Source of the DNA: Palsa-883 sp963826975
GTDB taxonomy: Bacteria; Pseudomonadota; Alphaproteobacteria; Acetobacterales; Acetobacteraceae
NCBI GenBank assembly: GCA_963826975.1
Contig: CAWGZJ010000007.1
Span: 124,001 to 188,000, forward strand
DNA: 64,000 bases
Direction: 5' to 3'
Shown: one piece after another, positions 8,306-16,463 of the stretch
Numbering within the stretch: the first letter of the stretch is position 1
Layout of the letters: each line of letters opens with the position of its first letter
Position numbers and translations under genes: made by a program
Notes under the pieces: model-generated
Database searches by the model: none
What the model was told of the DNA's origin: nothing
The model's input: only the letters and a program-made list of their open reading frames with translations

Positions 8306-9514
8306 GTGAACTCTTCCCGCATCGCCGAGCGTATCAGACGTATCAAGCCATCACCCAGCACCGCTGCCGCCGACCGCGCCAACGAATTGCGTCGCCAGGG
8401 CAAGGACATCGTCAACCTTGCCGTCGGGGAGCCGGATTTCGATACGCCGCCGAACATCCGCGAGGCTGCCGCGCGCGCCATTGAGAGCGGCGCGACGCGC
8501 TATACCCTGATGGCCGGCACGCTGGAATTGCGGCAGGCGATTGCGGACAAGCTCGCGCGCGAGAATGGGCTGCACTACACGGCCCGTGAGATCATCGCGA
8601 CAAACGGCGCCAAAAGCGGGATCTACAGCGCGCTGGCGATCTCGCTGGAACGGGGCGACGAGGTGATCATCCCCGCCCCCTACTGGGTCTCGTACCCCGA
8701 CATGGTGCTGGCCAATGACGGCACGCCCGTCACCGTTGCCTGCCCGGAAAGCCAGGGTTTCAAGCTGACGCCGGCGCAACTGGCAGCGGCGATCACCCCC
8801 CGCACGCGCTGGCTGATCATCAACTCGCCGTCGAATCCCACGGGGGCGGCCTACACTGCCCGCGAGTATCGGGGCCTCGCCGAGGTGCTGGTGCGCCATC
8901 CCCATGTGCTCGTCATGACCGACGACATCTACGAGCACATCCGCTTCGACGGCCGGTCGACGCCGCATTTGCTCACCGTGGCCCCCGAACTGCGCGACCG
9001 GACATTGGCGATCAGCGGCGTGTCGAAGACCTATGCCATGACCGGATGGCGCATCGGCTGGGCGGCGGGCCCGCGCGACCTTATCCAGGCTCTCGATACG
9101 CTGTTGTCGCAATCCGCCGGCAATTGCTGCGCGGTCAGTCAGGCCGCCGCGGCCGCCGCTCTGAACGGCGATCAGAGTTTCGTTGCCGAATGTGTTGCAA
9201 TCTATAAACAGCGCCGCGACCGAACCGCACAGCGCATCAACGCCATACCGGGCCTTGGCTGCGCCATGCCGGACGGGGCCTTCTACCTGTATGTCAACTG
9301 CAGCGGCCTGATTGGCAAGCATACGCGAACCGGCAAGCAACTCGACACGGATGGCGACGTGGTGATGTACTTGCTCGAACACGTGGGCGTCGCAGTAGTA
9401 CCCGGTACCGCGTATGGACTGTCGCCCTATTTCCGCCTGTCGATTGCGACCGGCATCGACACCCTGTTGGAGGGCGCCGACCGGATTGCTCAGGCGGCCG
9501 CCGACCTGGTTTGA
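8306..9514 (+). CDS. Pyridoxal-phosphate aspartate aminotransferase family enzyme
   Basis: 402 residues from the GTG at 8306, chosen because AGGTCAGGT lies just upstream and the product then begins like class I aspartate aminotransferases; an ATG at 8213 would add 31 atypical residues. The fold-type I features are present: GEPDFDTP (about 51-58), NSPSNPTG, TDDIYE, and the PLP lysine in SGVSKTYAMTGWRIG (about 241). It transfers an amino group between an amino acid and 2-oxoglutarate. Being divergent from the LysR gene and next to the pxp operon, it may process glutamate or the carbon skeleton released there. Confidence 0.9.
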   Translation: MNSSRIAERIRRIKPSPSTAAADRANELRRQGKDIVNLAVGEPDFDTPPNIREAAARAIESGATRYTLMAGTLELRQAIADKLARENGLHYTAREIIATNGAKSGIYSALAISLERGDEVIIPAPYWVSYPDMVLANDGTPVTVACPESQGFKLTPAQLAAAITPRTRWLIINSPSNPTGAAYTAREYRGLAEVLVRHPHVLVMTDDIYEHIRFDGRSTPHLLTVAPELRDRTLAISGVSKTYAMTGWRIGWAAGPRDLIQALDTLLSQSAGNCCAVSQAAAAAALNGDQSFVAECVAIYKQRRDRTAQRINAIPGLGCAMPDGAFYLYVNCSGLIGKHTRTGKQLDTDGDVVMYLLEHVGVAVVPGTAYGLSPYFRLSIATGIDTLLEGADRIAQAAADLV

Positions 9515-9530
9515 CCGCACCAAATCCGGT

Positions 9531-10394
9531 TCAGCCGGGAAGTATAAAAGCTTTCGCCTTGGCATCGTAATCCGCATAGCCCAGGCTCGCGCGAAGCTCC
9601 GCGGGCGGCAAGGCGCTTGCAGCCTCCGCCTTTCCGGCAACCAGGGCCGCCAGCCCCGCCTTCATTCCGGCGGCGGCCGGTGAAAGCATGCCGGTCGGGT
9701 AGGTGCCAATCTTGAAGCCAAGCTCAGCGGCCTCGGTTTGCGACGGCGTCGCGCGCGGTGCGCCCGGGGAGAGGACGGCGAACGACGGCCGCCCTGCGGC
9801 GGCTGCTACGGCACGGTGGATTTCGTCGTTGTCGGCGGGAGAATCGAGAAACAGGATGTCGGCACCCTCCTGCACATACATCTCGATCCGCGCCACAGCC
9901 TCGTTGATGCCTTGGGTGGGCCGGCAGTCGGTTCGCGCGAGAATGAGGATGCCGGACTCCTTCGCCGCCTCCACCGCAGCGCGGATTTTCATACGCGCTT
10001 CCTCACGTGGCAGGCATGGCTTCCCGGCGGCGGTCAGCGCTCGCGGCGTTATCTTATCCTCGATCAGTATGGCGGCGGCGCCGGCTCGGCCATAAGCGCG
10101 AACGGTGCGCTGAACGTTCATGGCGTTTCCGTAACCATGATCGCCGTCGGCAAGCACCATCGTCTCCGGGGCCGCGCCACGCACCATGTTGAAGGAATCC
10201 AACATCTCGGCGAAGGATATGAGATCGAGATCAGGCCCCCCCAATCTGCTCGCCGCAACGCACGAACCTGAAAGAAACGCTGTTTCGAACCCGGCGGCGG
10301 CGGCCAGTTTGGCGCTGAGCCCATCCCATACCGCCGGCATCACAACAAAGCCGGGCCTGGCCAACAGTGCTCGCAGACGATCCGGGGGGTTCAT
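9531..10394 (-). CDS. Isocitrate lyase/PEP mutase family protein
   Basis: 287 residues. The TIM-barrel PEP mutase/ICL superfamily motif is LADGDHGYGN (about 81-90), which holds the Mg2+-binding aspartates. The isocitrate-lyase signature KKCGH is absent (GKPCLP in its place), so it is not isocitrate lyase. Candidates are a 2-methylisocitrate-lyase-like, oxaloacetate-decarboxylase-like or phosphonate-related lyase acting on a 2-oxo or hydroxy acid. It is convergent with the aminotransferase (16-base gap) and starts 96 bases from the divergent P450 gene. Confidence 0.88.
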   Translation of the reverse strand: MNPPDRLRALLARPGFVVMPAVWDGLSAKLAAAAGFETAFLSGSCVAASRLGGPDLDLISFAEMLDSFNMVRGAAPETMVLADGDHGYGNAMNVQRTVRAYGRAGAAAILIEDKITPRALTAAGKPCLPREEARMKIRAAVEAAKESGILILARTDCRPTQGINEAVARIEMYVQEGADILFLDSPADNDEIHRAVAAAAGRPSFAVLSPGAPRATPSQTEAAELGFKIGTYPTGMLSPAAAGMKAGLAALVAGKAEAASALPPAELRASLGYADYDAKAKAFILPG

Positions 10395-10490
10395 AGCGTG
10401 GCTTTCACAGTCGTTCCTGATGTCTAGGGTAGGATCGTCGACAGCCCTGGGCAAGGGTCATGCCTCAGCTCACTACGGCGCAACCTGTGC

Positions 10491-12098
10491 ATGACATCTG
10501 GTGGAGTTCGGACGGCGGTCGTGTCGCAGCGCGTCTCTCTAGTCTGGTTGCGTTATAAAATGCCCTCCGGTGAAATGATTGTCGAGATCGCCGACGCCGA
10601 GTTCGGACATTATGCAAGACCGGCCGTATCCCCGGGCATGGCCGGATCCCTGGCGCTCGGCCTTTTGCGGCTGACCGGCGATGCATTGCTGAACGCGCTG
10701 CAAGACCGGCTTTCGATCCGCGGCAAGCGACTGCCGCCCTCGCCGCCGGTCCGCCACCGCTGGCTCGGCCATCTGCACGACATTCGCGAAGAAGGTTTTG
10801 TCCGCTTCCACGCACGCTGCGTCGCGGAATACGGACCTCTTGTTTTGCTGCGTTTCGGACCACCGATCGTCGGACGCCGCTTTCTGCCGGTCGCCGACCC
10901 TGAAGTGGCGCGGCTGACCTTGACACAGGACCTGCAGCGCGGCTTTCCCCCAGGTACCGGCCCGATGCTGGTGTTCGGCGAAGACGCGGTGTTCTGTACC
11001 GGGGTGGACGATCCCGTGCACGCGCGCAGACAGCAGTTGATTGCGCGGCATATCACGGATGACATGCTGCGGGTTCACGCCGCGACCATGACGGAGCTCT
11101 GGCAGCCGGCCATCGACCACCTGGTTGCCGTCCCGCAGGGTTGCCGAAGTGTCGAGAGGTTCAACATCAACCCGGACCTGCTGTTCGTCACGCAACAGGT
11201 CGCGCTGCGCTGCTGGATGGGCATTGATCCAACGCCCATGGAAACCCTCGACACGCTGCGCCGGTACTTCGATACCGGCAGCCTGCTGAGCGAGATCCTG
11301 TTCGACACCTGGTATTTCGTGCATGCGAAGCGCCGCGTCGCAGCGCTTCGGAGCAGCTACGCGCCCCTGCTCGCACGCAGCCTGAACGCGATCCTGGCCG
11401 GCGGCGAGGCGGCCACGCCGCAGGTCCGGTTCATTGCGGAGTCGCTCGATGAGCTGGGCTGGGACCGCGGGCGATTGGCGGCGGATGACACGTACCGTGC
11501 GCAATTGTTGGCGGATCTGCGGTTCTATCAGCACCTGTTCACGGTCATGCTGCCGTCGATGGGATCAATCGGCGGAACGATCCTGTTCCTGATCCGCCAA
11601 CTGGCCGCCGACGCAGCCACCCAGGATCTGCTGCGCAACGAACTGGCTTGTGCCGATCTCGTCGCCGACCTGCGCGCACCGCCGCTGACAGCCATGGCTC
11701 TGCGCGAATGCCTGCAACTGTACCCGCAGGCCGCAGGCATCACCCGTCTGCTGACGACACCGCGCAGTTACGGCGGCTACTTTGTGCCAAAGGGCGCGTA
11801 TACGTTCACGCAATTGCACGCCCTGCACCGCAACCGGTGCCGCTACGCCGATCCCGAGCGGTTTGATCCGTCACGGGTTGTCAGCTCGACTGACGGAAGC
11901 TGGGCGGGCTTTTCGTTTGGGCCGATGGCTTGCACGGGGCGCGCCTTCGCGGAGTTGCAGATTGCCGTGGCACTCAAGGCATTGCTGACCCGCTACCGGT
12001 TGTCCGGCGATCCGGTCGATGGCGACGCGCACAACGATTATCGGGGGTCGGTCACGTTGCAGCCTGATCCGTTCACCATCACGTTCCACCTGCTGTGA
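10491..12098 (+). CDS. Cytochrome P450-like protein with altered ExxR
   Basis: 535 residues. The heme-binding loop FSFGPMACTGRAFA is intact (axial Cys about 481), as is the PERF meander (455-458). The K-helix motif reads E406-C-L-Q409, so the nearly invariant arginine of ExxR is Gln. The I-helix centre (about 355-365, MGSIGGT) lacks the acid/threonine pair normally used for O2 activation. It could be a peroxygenase, an isomerase-like P450 or one with another oxygen-activation scheme. Starts at 10560 and 10629 are alternatives; the first 45 residues look non-native. No redox partner gene is adjacent. Confidence 0.82.
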   Translation: MTSGGVRTAVVSQRVSLVWLRYKMPSGEMIVEIADAEFGHYARPAVSPGMAGSLALGLLRLTGDALLNALQDRLSIRGKRLPPSPPVRHRWLGHLHDIREEGFVRFHARCVAEYGPLVLLRFGPPIVGRRFLPVADPEVARLTLTQDLQRGFPPGTGPMLVFGEDAVFCTGVDDPVHARRQQLIARHITDDMLRVHAATMTELWQPAIDHLVAVPQGCRSVERFNINPDLLFVTQQVALRCWMGIDPTPMETLDTLRRYFDTGSLLSEILFDTWYFVHAKRRVAALRSSYAPLLARSLNAILAGGEAATPQVRFIAESLDELGWDRGRLAADDTYRAQLLADLRFYQHLFTVMLPSMGSIGGTILFLIRQLAADAATQDLLRNELACADLVADLRAPPLTAMALRECLQLYPQAAGITRLLTTPRSYGGYFVPKGAYTFTQLHALHRNRCRYADPERFDPSRVVSSTDGSWAGFSFGPMACTGRAFAELQIAVALKALLTRYRLSGDPVDGDAHNDYRGSVTLQPDPFTITFHLL

Positions 12099-12113
12099 AT
12101 CTGCCTGCTGCTA

Positions 12114-12186
12114 CCAGGCGCCTGATACCAACCGCCGAAATCGTTGACTCTTCCGGCGATTTCGGCGGTTGGTATCGCGCGCCTGG
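12114..12186. repeat. Large hairpin, GATACC palindromic repeat family
   Basis: Two 30-base arms (12114-12143 and 12157-12186) match at 28 positions around a 13-base loop. The inner 20 bases of each arm are perfectly complementary and start GATACCAACCGCC. It begins 15 bases after the P450 stop, so it could end transcription, but its core recurs at 50059-50111 and as half-sites elsewhere, which points to a dispersed repeat. Confidence 0.85.
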
Positions 12187-12231
12187 TTGCCCCATAGGAA
12201 ACAGAGGGCGGCGGCGCGCCGAACAAAGAAA

Positions 12232-12266
12232 CACACGAACGGTCATTCTTTATGACCGTTCGTGTG
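12232..12266. promoter_or_regulatory. 35-bp perfect palindrome, probable operator
   Basis: Perfect 15-base arms (CACACGAACGGTCAT and its complement) flank a 5-base centre, ending 19 bases before the SDR start at 12286. The GAACGGTC-type core resembles operators of TetR-family repressors. No TetR gene is adjacent, so a repressor would act in trans. As RNA it would be a strong hairpin just upstream of the GAAGGA ribosome binding site. Confidence 0.6.
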
Positions 12267-12285
12267 AAATGCCGAAGGACACCCT

Positions 12286-13062
12286 ATGGGGCAACTGGCC
12301 GGAAAAGTCGCCATCATTACCGGAGCTGCGTCCGGCATCGGCGCGGCCTGCGCGCGTATTTTGGCGCAGGAGGGTGCGAAGCTGGTGCTGACCGATGTCG
12401 ATCCGACAGGTGGGGAGCGCATCGCCCGCGAGGTCGACGGTGCTTTCATCCGGCACGACGTCACGAGCGAAGCAGGTTGGCCTGCGATCGCGGCGATGGC
12501 CGAGCAGCGCTTCGGCGGATTGCATATCCTGGTGACGAATGCGGGGATCGCCATCATGGGTCCGGTAACCGAGATGCCGTATGCGGTTTGGCGGCGACAG
12601 ATGGCGGTGAATGTCGATGGCATGTTCCTTGCGGTGAAGCACTGCCTTCCCCTGATGCGTCGATGCGGCGGGGGCTCCATCATCATGATGTCGTCGGCCG
12701 CCGGACTGAACGGTGCGGCGGGACTCGCCGGCTACAGCGCGACGAAGGGCGCGGTGCGCTTGTTCGCCAAGTCGATGGCACTGGAGTGTGCGCAGGCACG
12801 GGACAACATCCGGGTGAACTCGGTGCATCCCGGTGTCATCGACACGCCGCGCTGGAATAGGCTCGCACCAGATGCCACTGCACCGCATGACGCAAAGTCG
12901 ATCGCCGCTGCGCAGGTACCGCTTGGTGAGGTGGGTTTGGCAGACGATGTTGCGAAAGGCGTGCTGTTCCTCGCCTCCGACGCGTCGCGCTATATGACCG
13001 GATCGGAGCTGGTGATCGATGGCGGAATGACTGCTGGCCGTATCACGCCGTTGCTGGGATGA
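12286..13062 (+). CDS. SDR family oxidoreductase
   Basis: 258-residue classical SDR: TGAASGIG (13-20), TNAGIAIMG in place of NNAG (about 84-92), catalytic Ser in MMSSAAGLNGAAG, YSATK (about 146-150), and the C-terminal GSELVIDGGMTAG typical of the family. Asp near 38 after the second strand favours NAD(H). An RBS (GAAGGAC) lies 6 bases before the ATG. Transcription probably starts inside the region of the 12232-12266 palindrome. The substrate is not evident; sterol- and cyclohexanol-type dehydrogenases have this form. Confidence 0.92.
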   Translation: MGQLAGKVAIITGAASGIGAACARILAQEGAKLVLTDVDPTGGERIAREVDGAFIRHDVTSEAGWPAIAAMAEQRFGGLHILVTNAGIAIMGPVTEMPYAVWRRQMAVNVDGMFLAVKHCLPLMRRCGGGSIIMMSSAAGLNGAAGLAGYSATKGAVRLFAKSMALECAQARDNIRVNSVHPGVIDTPRWNRLAPDATAPHDAKSIAAAQVPLGEVGLADDVAKGVLFLASDASRYMTGSELVIDGGMTAGRITPLLG

Positions 13063-13192
13063 GCCGGGGTCTCTTTTTGATGCCGATTGACACGTTATTC
13101 TCGCGGCAGTCAGCAATCGGTGGGAACCACGGAGATAGCCGGTCCGTGGAATCGACCGGTCGAGGAAACCCGTTGAAACGGACGGTGACGTC

Positions 13193-14215
13193 GTGATTCC
13201 CTACCTGCTGGTGGACGGCGCCAGAGTCGCTCCAGAGACCAATACCAAGCCATGGCTGTGGTTCCGCCTGCGTTTCCCGGCCCGGGAGATACGGCTTATC
13301 TCCGGTGTCGGATCGCCGGCGGAACTCAACGGGTCGCATGACACCCGTCCGCTGGGCGTGCTTCTGCGCGGAATGCGTTGGACGCAAAGCGACATGGCGA
13401 TCGACGTGCCGCTCGATTCGCCCAGCTTCATGGACGGCTTCCACGTCACAGAGATACATAATCCGCAATTCGGGCCGGTTCGCTGGACCACGGGCAATGC
13501 CGCCCTGCCGCCTGACCTGTTTCCACCGTGGCGGGGCGATGTGCTGCTGCATCTGTTGTGCGGCGAATGGACGGGCACCGCCCTTGAACCACCCCGCGAT
13601 GGCGAGGCGGCCCTTTTGAGTGCGTTCGAGAGCCTGGGCGAAGACTGCGAGTTCGGGCTCATGCAACGGCGCTACCTGGTCGAACCGCCGCTCAGCCTTT
13701 TCCGATGGGGCGGGGCCCCCGTCGCAGCCCTGATCGAGGGCCTGGACAGCAACTTTGCCGGGCTGGCTGAACCCGAAACCACCGACCTGGTGTGGGACGG
13801 CACGGAGTATTTCCTTCGGACGCCTTTCGTGACGATTTACACGCAGTGCCTGGTCGAGCAGGACGAAGCCGGCCAGGCAGAAATTCTGCGCTGCGGACGT
13901 GCGACACTGCGCCTGCTGCGCCGCAAGCTGTTGAAGGACATTGCGGACGCGAAGCGCATTTTCGTGTTCAAGAGCCTGGATCGCGAGTTTGGCAAAGCCG
14001 AGATGTATCGGCTGCACGCCGCTTTGCGGCGCCTGGGGCCCGCCTGCGTGTTGTGTGTCAACGTGGCGCGCAGCGGCCAGCCCATTGGCCGGGCGGAATG
14101 CCTCGCTGCCGGGCTGTATGCCGGCTACCTGGACAGGTTCGTTATCCCGGACGGGCCGTTCGACCACTGGCTGACGATCTGCGCCGAGACCTTGGCATTG
14201 AACAGACGCGGTTGA
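13193..14215 (+). CDS. Unknown protein with SLGEDCEFG domain
   Basis: 340 residues with no assigned function. Residues 15-75 contain a PAREIRLISG...RPLGVLLRG segment of the kind found at the N-terminus of several alphaproteobacterial polysaccharide-associated proteins. The second half opens with ESLGEDCEFGLMQRR followed by PPLSLFRWGG, a recognisable conserved block of uncharacterised proteins, and ends in an alpha/beta region. There is no signal peptide or membrane helix. The GTG start at 13193 is uncertain. An acyl carrier protein gene follows after 15 bases, so the two are probably made together. Confidence 0.6.
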   Translation: MIPYLLVDGARVAPETNTKPWLWFRLRFPAREIRLISGVGSPAELNGSHDTRPLGVLLRGMRWTQSDMAIDVPLDSPSFMDGFHVTEIHNPQFGPVRWTTGNAALPPDLFPPWRGDVLLHLLCGEWTGTALEPPRDGEAALLSAFESLGEDCEFGLMQRRYLVEPPLSLFRWGGAPVAALIEGLDSNFAGLAEPETTDLVWDGTEYFLRTPFVTIYTQCLVEQDEAGQAEILRCGRATLRLLRRKLLKDIADAKRIFVFKSLDREFGKAEMYRLHAALRRLGPACVLCVNVARSGQPIGRAECLAAGLYAGYLDRFVIPDGPFDHWLTICAETLALNRRG

Positions 14216-14230
14216 ACGAGGGGTCGCTTC

Positions 14231-14482
14231 ATGCAGGACCAGATCGCATTCGACGCCGTCGCCGCGACAGTGCGCAAGGTTTGCCAGCAAGCGTTGCCGG
14301 GCCTGGCTCCGGACACGTACCTCGATGAGCTTCCGGGCATGGACAGCCTGCGGGTGTTGGATGTCGTTGCCATGATGGAGGAGCAGTTCGGTGTAGAGAT
14401 CGACATTACCGCTTTGGATCGCATGTATCAGGTGCAAGACATCCTGCATGCAGTTCGTGCTGCCAAACGCGCGCCTGGGTAG
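14231..14482 (+). CDS. Acyl carrier protein
   Basis: 83 residues with the phosphopantetheine attachment motif GMDSLRVLDVVAMMEEQFGVEI (Ser about 38) and the four-helix ACP pattern. A GAGGGG ribosome binding site lies 8 bases upstream. No ketosynthase, AMP ligase or acyltransferase is next to it, so it is not the fatty-acid-synthesis acpP locus. It likely serves a specialised thioester pathway, perhaps with the preceding SLGEDCEFG protein (inference). Confidence 0.85.
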   Translation: MQDQIAFDAVAATVRKVCQQALPGLAPDTYLDELPGMDSLRVLDVVAMMEEQFGVEIDITALDRMYQVQDILHAVRAAKRAPG

Positions 14483-14558
14483 CGCTGGCAGTGGCCTGGC
14501 AAGCCGGTCTACATCCTGATGATTTGCGCAGTGCCCGCGGCTCTGCAATCAAACCACG

Positions 14559-15653
14559 ATGCGGAAGCCGAACCCCACGATGAGCCACGACATGGCCGGC
14601 GTCGCTTGCGACGGTGCCGGGCGCTGCGATGCGATTCGCGGCCTTCGGAGTTCCGCGCCGCTGTACGGCGGCCTGATCGCGGCCAATATTGGGGCCTGGA
14701 TCTGGGCCTGGGCGGCGTTCCGTGAGCGTCCGGCGCTGCTCGGGATCGCTCTGCTGGCCTGGGTGTTCGGGCTTCGCCACGCGGTCGATGCCGACCACAT
14801 CGCTGCCATCGATAACGTCGTCCGCAAGCTGATGCATGACGGGAAGCGTCCGCTAACGGCCGGGCTGTGGTTTTCGCTTGGCCACTCCACCATTGTCATC
14901 CTGGCGTCGCTGGCGATTGCCGCGACGGCCGCGGCCATACAGGGCCGGTTCGACGCCGCCAGGCAGGTCGGCGGCATCATCGGGACCGTCGTGTCGGCCG
15001 CGTTCCTGTTGGTCATTGCAGTCGCGAACCTGGCCATTCTGCGCGGTGTCTGGTGCCGTTTTCGGGAGGTGCGTCGAGGGGGAGATCTGGATGACGACGC
15101 GCTGGATCTGCTGCTTGCCGGGCGTGGGATGCTGGCGCGCCTGTTCCGCCCGTTGTTCCGCGCAATCACGGAAAGCTGGCACATGTATCCGCTGGGGTTC
15201 CTGTTCGGCCTGGGGTTCGATACGGCGACCGAAGTAGGTCTGCTGGGGATCTCGGCGACGCAGGCAGCACAGGGTATGTCGCCTTGGCAGGCAATGGTGT
15301 TTCCCGCGCTTTTCACCGCGGGCATGGCGCTGGTGGACACGACGGACAGCGTGCTGATGGTCGGCGCCTATGGCTGGGCCTTCACCAATCCGCTGCGCAA
15401 GCTGTGGTACAACCTGACGATAACCGCCGCCTCCGTGCTGATCGCCCTGCTGATCGGCGGCATCGAGGCGCTCGGGCTGATCGGCAGCCAACTCGCGTTG
15501 AGCGGGCCGTTCTGGAACGCTGTCGGGGCGCTGAACGATAGCATCGGCAATCTCGGGTTTGCCGTCGTCGGCATTTTCGTCCTGTGCTGGGCGGTCTCGG
15601 CGATCGTGTATCGCGTGAAGCGGTACGACCTTGTGGGGTCGGAGTTACCTTAG
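14559..15653 (+). CDS. Nickel/cobalt transporter, NiCoT family
   Basis: 364-residue secondary transporter with about eight membrane helices. It has the NiCoT metal-binding signature RHAVDADHIAAIDN (about 72-85), the second histidine motif LGHSTIVI, and the downstream LGFDTATEVGLLG block. It takes up Ni2+ and/or Co2+ into the cytoplasm for enzymes such as urease, hydrogenase or cobalamin-dependent enzymes; none of these is in the window. The ATG at 14580 is an alternative start that would shorten the cytoplasmic N-terminus. Confidence 0.92.
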   Translation: MRKPNPTMSHDMAGVACDGAGRCDAIRGLRSSAPLYGGLIAANIGAWIWAWAAFRERPALLGIALLAWVFGLRHAVDADHIAAIDNVVRKLMHDGKRPLTAGLWFSLGHSTIVILASLAIAATAAAIQGRFDAARQVGGIIGTVVSAAFLLVIAVANLAILRGVWCRFREVRRGGDLDDDALDLLLAGRGMLARLFRPLFRAITESWHMYPLGFLFGLGFDTATEVGLLGISATQAAQGMSPWQAMVFPALFTAGMALVDTTDSVLMVGAYGWAFTNPLRKLWYNLTITAASVLIALLIGGIEALGLIGSQLALSGPFWNAVGALNDSIGNLGFAVVGIFVLCWAVSAIVYRVKRYDLVGSELP

Positions 15654-15689
15654 GTGGTATTTGCGGTCCGACCGCGGCTTGCGCTGTGA

Positions 15690-15705
15690 TGTATACAAGT
15701 GTACA
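15690..15705. promoter_or_regulatory. GntR/FCD-type operator candidate
   Basis: The 16-mer TGTATACAAGTGTACA is an imperfect palindrome (TGTA-n-AC-nn-GT-n-TACA) of the kind bound by FadR/FCD-subfamily GntR regulators. It lies 27 bases before the GntR ATG at 15732, so it would allow autoregulation of the gntR-uxuA-uxuB operon. Confidence 0.5.
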
Positions 15706-15731
15706 AAGTGTCTGGGACAGGAACGGATGGC

Positions 15732-16463
15732 ATGCGCGCGAGCGAGCCGCAACGTATCGACCGCTTTGAAACGGCGCGGAACAAGGGCAACCGCCTCTAC
15801 GAGCGCCTGTACGCCGACATCCTGACCGGCCGCTTGCGCCCGGGTGAAGTGCTGTCGGAGACCAGGATCGCCGATCAGCACGGCATCAGCCGCACGCCGG
15901 TGCGCGAGGTGTTTCAGCGCCTGGCCAAGGAAGGTCTGCTGCGTGTGGTGCCGCAGATCGGCACCTTCGTGGCACCTATCAGGCTCGCGGCCGTCAGCGC
16001 CAGCCAGTTCATTCGCGAGGCGTTGGAATGCCGCGCCGTCCGCCAGGCCGCCGAGCACGTCACGCGGACGCAGGTGGCTGAACTCCGCCGGCAGTTGGAA
16101 GAACAGAGCCGCGCCATCGCAGCCGACGATCACCTGGCTTTTTTCGCACTCGATGAGGCAATGCATCGGAATATCCTGATGATCGCCGGGCATCCCAAGG
16201 TGTGGGACCTGATTGCCTCGGTGAAGGCGCAGCTCGACCGGGTGCGGCATTTGTCGCTGGAAGACCGTGACTGGCTGGCGATGATCTTCCGGCAGCACCG
16301 TGAGATCGTGCGGCGCATCGCCGCCCGTGACGCTGCGGGAGCGGAACAAGCGATGCAGGCGCATCTGCGCACGGTGTTTGGTGCGATCGAACGCATCGCC
16401 GGGGCGCATGCCGAATTCTTCGAGCAGGAACTGGTACCGCAACCGGAACGGGAGATCGCGTGA
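15732..16463 (+). CDS. GntR-family regulator, FCD subfamily
   Basis: 243 residues from the ATG at 15732, supported by AGGAACGG upstream. An earlier GTG at 15699 is in frame but lies inside the putative operator. N-terminal winged helix (about 12-75) with the ISRTPVREVFQRLAKEGLL recognition helix; C-terminal all-helical FCD ligand domain with metal-binding acid and histidines. The stop overlaps the uxuA start. The family represses sugar-acid catabolism genes (UxuR, ExuR, LgoR) and is released by the substrate. Confidence 0.92.
   Translation: MRASEPQRIDRFETARNKGNRLYERLYADILTGRLRPGEVLSETRIADQHGISRTPVREVFQRLAKEGLLRVVPQIGTFVAPIRLAAVSASQFIREALECRAVRQAAEHVTRTQVAELRRQLEEQSRAIAADDHLAFFALDEAMHRNILMIAGHPKVWDLIASVKAQLDRVRHLSLEDRDWLAMIFRQHREIVRRIAARDAAGAEQAMQAHLRTVFGAIERIAGAHAEFFEQELVPQPEREIA

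Noticed and set aside
9531..10394. Isocitrate lyase (glyoxylate cycle)
   Set aside because: The KKCGH signature is absent and the protein has only 287 residues; it belongs to the wider PEP mutase/ICL superfamily.
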